Source: JBOFZL01 sp051655155
Lineage (GTDB): Bacteria; Bacillota; Clostridia; Peptostreptococcales; Filifactoraceae
DNA: 64,000 nt
Reading direction: 5' to 3'
Assembly (NCBI GenBank): GCA_051655155.1
Contig: JBOFZL010000026.1
Coordinates: 106,430 to 170,429, forward strand
A program made the position numbers and the translations under genes. The notes beneath the pieces were generated by a model. That model worked only from the letters and a program-made list of their open reading frames with translations, made no database searches and was not told where the DNA came from. Shown here one piece after another: positions 63,821 through 64,000 of the stretch (its first letter is position 1; every line of letters begins with the position of its first letter).

Positions 63821-64000
63821 AAAAAAGTCGCCAAACGAGGCTGACAAAATAAAGACAAAGCAAATCGAACCTTGAAAACTAAACAGCAAACAAGAAAAAA
63901 CCAAAAAAGAACAAACCAAAACCAGTCAAAAATTTTGGAGATAACATTTGAAGAATGTAGAAAAGCCAAGTTTAACTGAGAAGAGGGAAACAAACAATCA
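63821..64000 (+). other. rRNA operon leader (16S starts beyond the window)
   Basis: After P3 the sequence contains ACCTTGAAAACTAAACAGC (63871-63889), a stretch typical of the leader just upstream of 16S rRNA genes in clostridia and bacilli. No open frame is present. The mature 16S start is not reached. Confidence 0.8.

Noticed and set aside
63769..63993. 74-residue minus-strand open frame at the window end
   Set aside because: It covers promoter P3 and the rRNA leader on the opposite strand, so coding is very unlikely.

Overview
The window is a low-GC, AT-rich bacterial chromosome segment with strong AGGAGG-type ribosome binding sites, Rho-independent terminators, an LPXTG-anchored surface protein, a cyclic-di-AMP PII-like receptor, a complete anaerobic (early cobalt insertion) cobalamin pathway and a YedE selenium/sulfur cassette. 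Together these point to a Gram-positive anaerobe of the Clostridia/Tissierellia group. The species cannot be named from the sequence alone.

Layout. 1-2.3 kb: the end of an SPFH/zinc-ribbon gene, a membrane zinc-ribbon gene and a TPM-domain gene. 2.4-3.9 kb: an NADH oxidase with its own promoter and terminator. 3.9-24.6 kb: an accessory region. It holds decayed conjugative-element genes (VirD4/TraG, TnpV, sigma-like factor), a WYL regulator divergent from an S51 peptidase, an M56 peptidase fragment, small membrane proteins, a TetR regulator between twin operators upstream of a secreted beta-lactamase-fold hydrolase, a 1.3 kb gene-poor stretch, an unrecognised 793-residue membrane protein, a GT4 glycosyltransferase, an IS3 remnant, an EFR1 flavodoxin-ferredoxin, a DUF1003 protein, a decayed minus-strand gene, a GNAT/pentapeptide-repeat fusion and an LPXTG adhesin.

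24.8-43.6 kb: a cobalamin riboswitch with a terminator, then 20 tightly packed genes on one strand. They cover cobalt uptake (cbiMNQO), uroporphyrinogen III synthesis (hemB, hemC, cobA-hemD), precorrin-2 oxidation and cobalt insertion, the corrin ring methylases and reductase, amidation, the aminopropanol arm (cobD-like) and cbiB. Three are fusions: cbiJ with a precorrin-2 dehydrogenase domain, cobA-hemD, and cbiE-cbiT. ALA synthesis (hemA/hemL) and nucleotide-loop assembly (cobU/S/T/C) are not in the window. The operon ends in a long bidirectional terminator facing truA.

43.8-55.6 kb: truA, hemW and a HerA-like ATPase on the minus strand, then ung, a GH3 glycosidase and a five-gene run (D-Asp-ligase-like ATP-grasp, aspartate racemase, MurE-like ligase, C26 amidohydrolase, MBL-fold protein) that looks like cell-wall or D-aspartate chemistry. 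55.6-61 kb: a DarA-type c-di-AMP receptor, a TolC-like coiled-coil protein, a DJ-1/PfpI protein with Ser at the usual Cys position, and a sulfur/selenium cassette (cysteine desulfurase divergent from yedE, a short TusA/YedF protein and DUF3343). 61-63.3 kb: a pnp-mtaD purine salvage pair on the minus strand. 63.6-64 kb: three tandem consensus promoters and a pre-16S-type leader, so an rRNA operon almost certainly starts just beyond the window.
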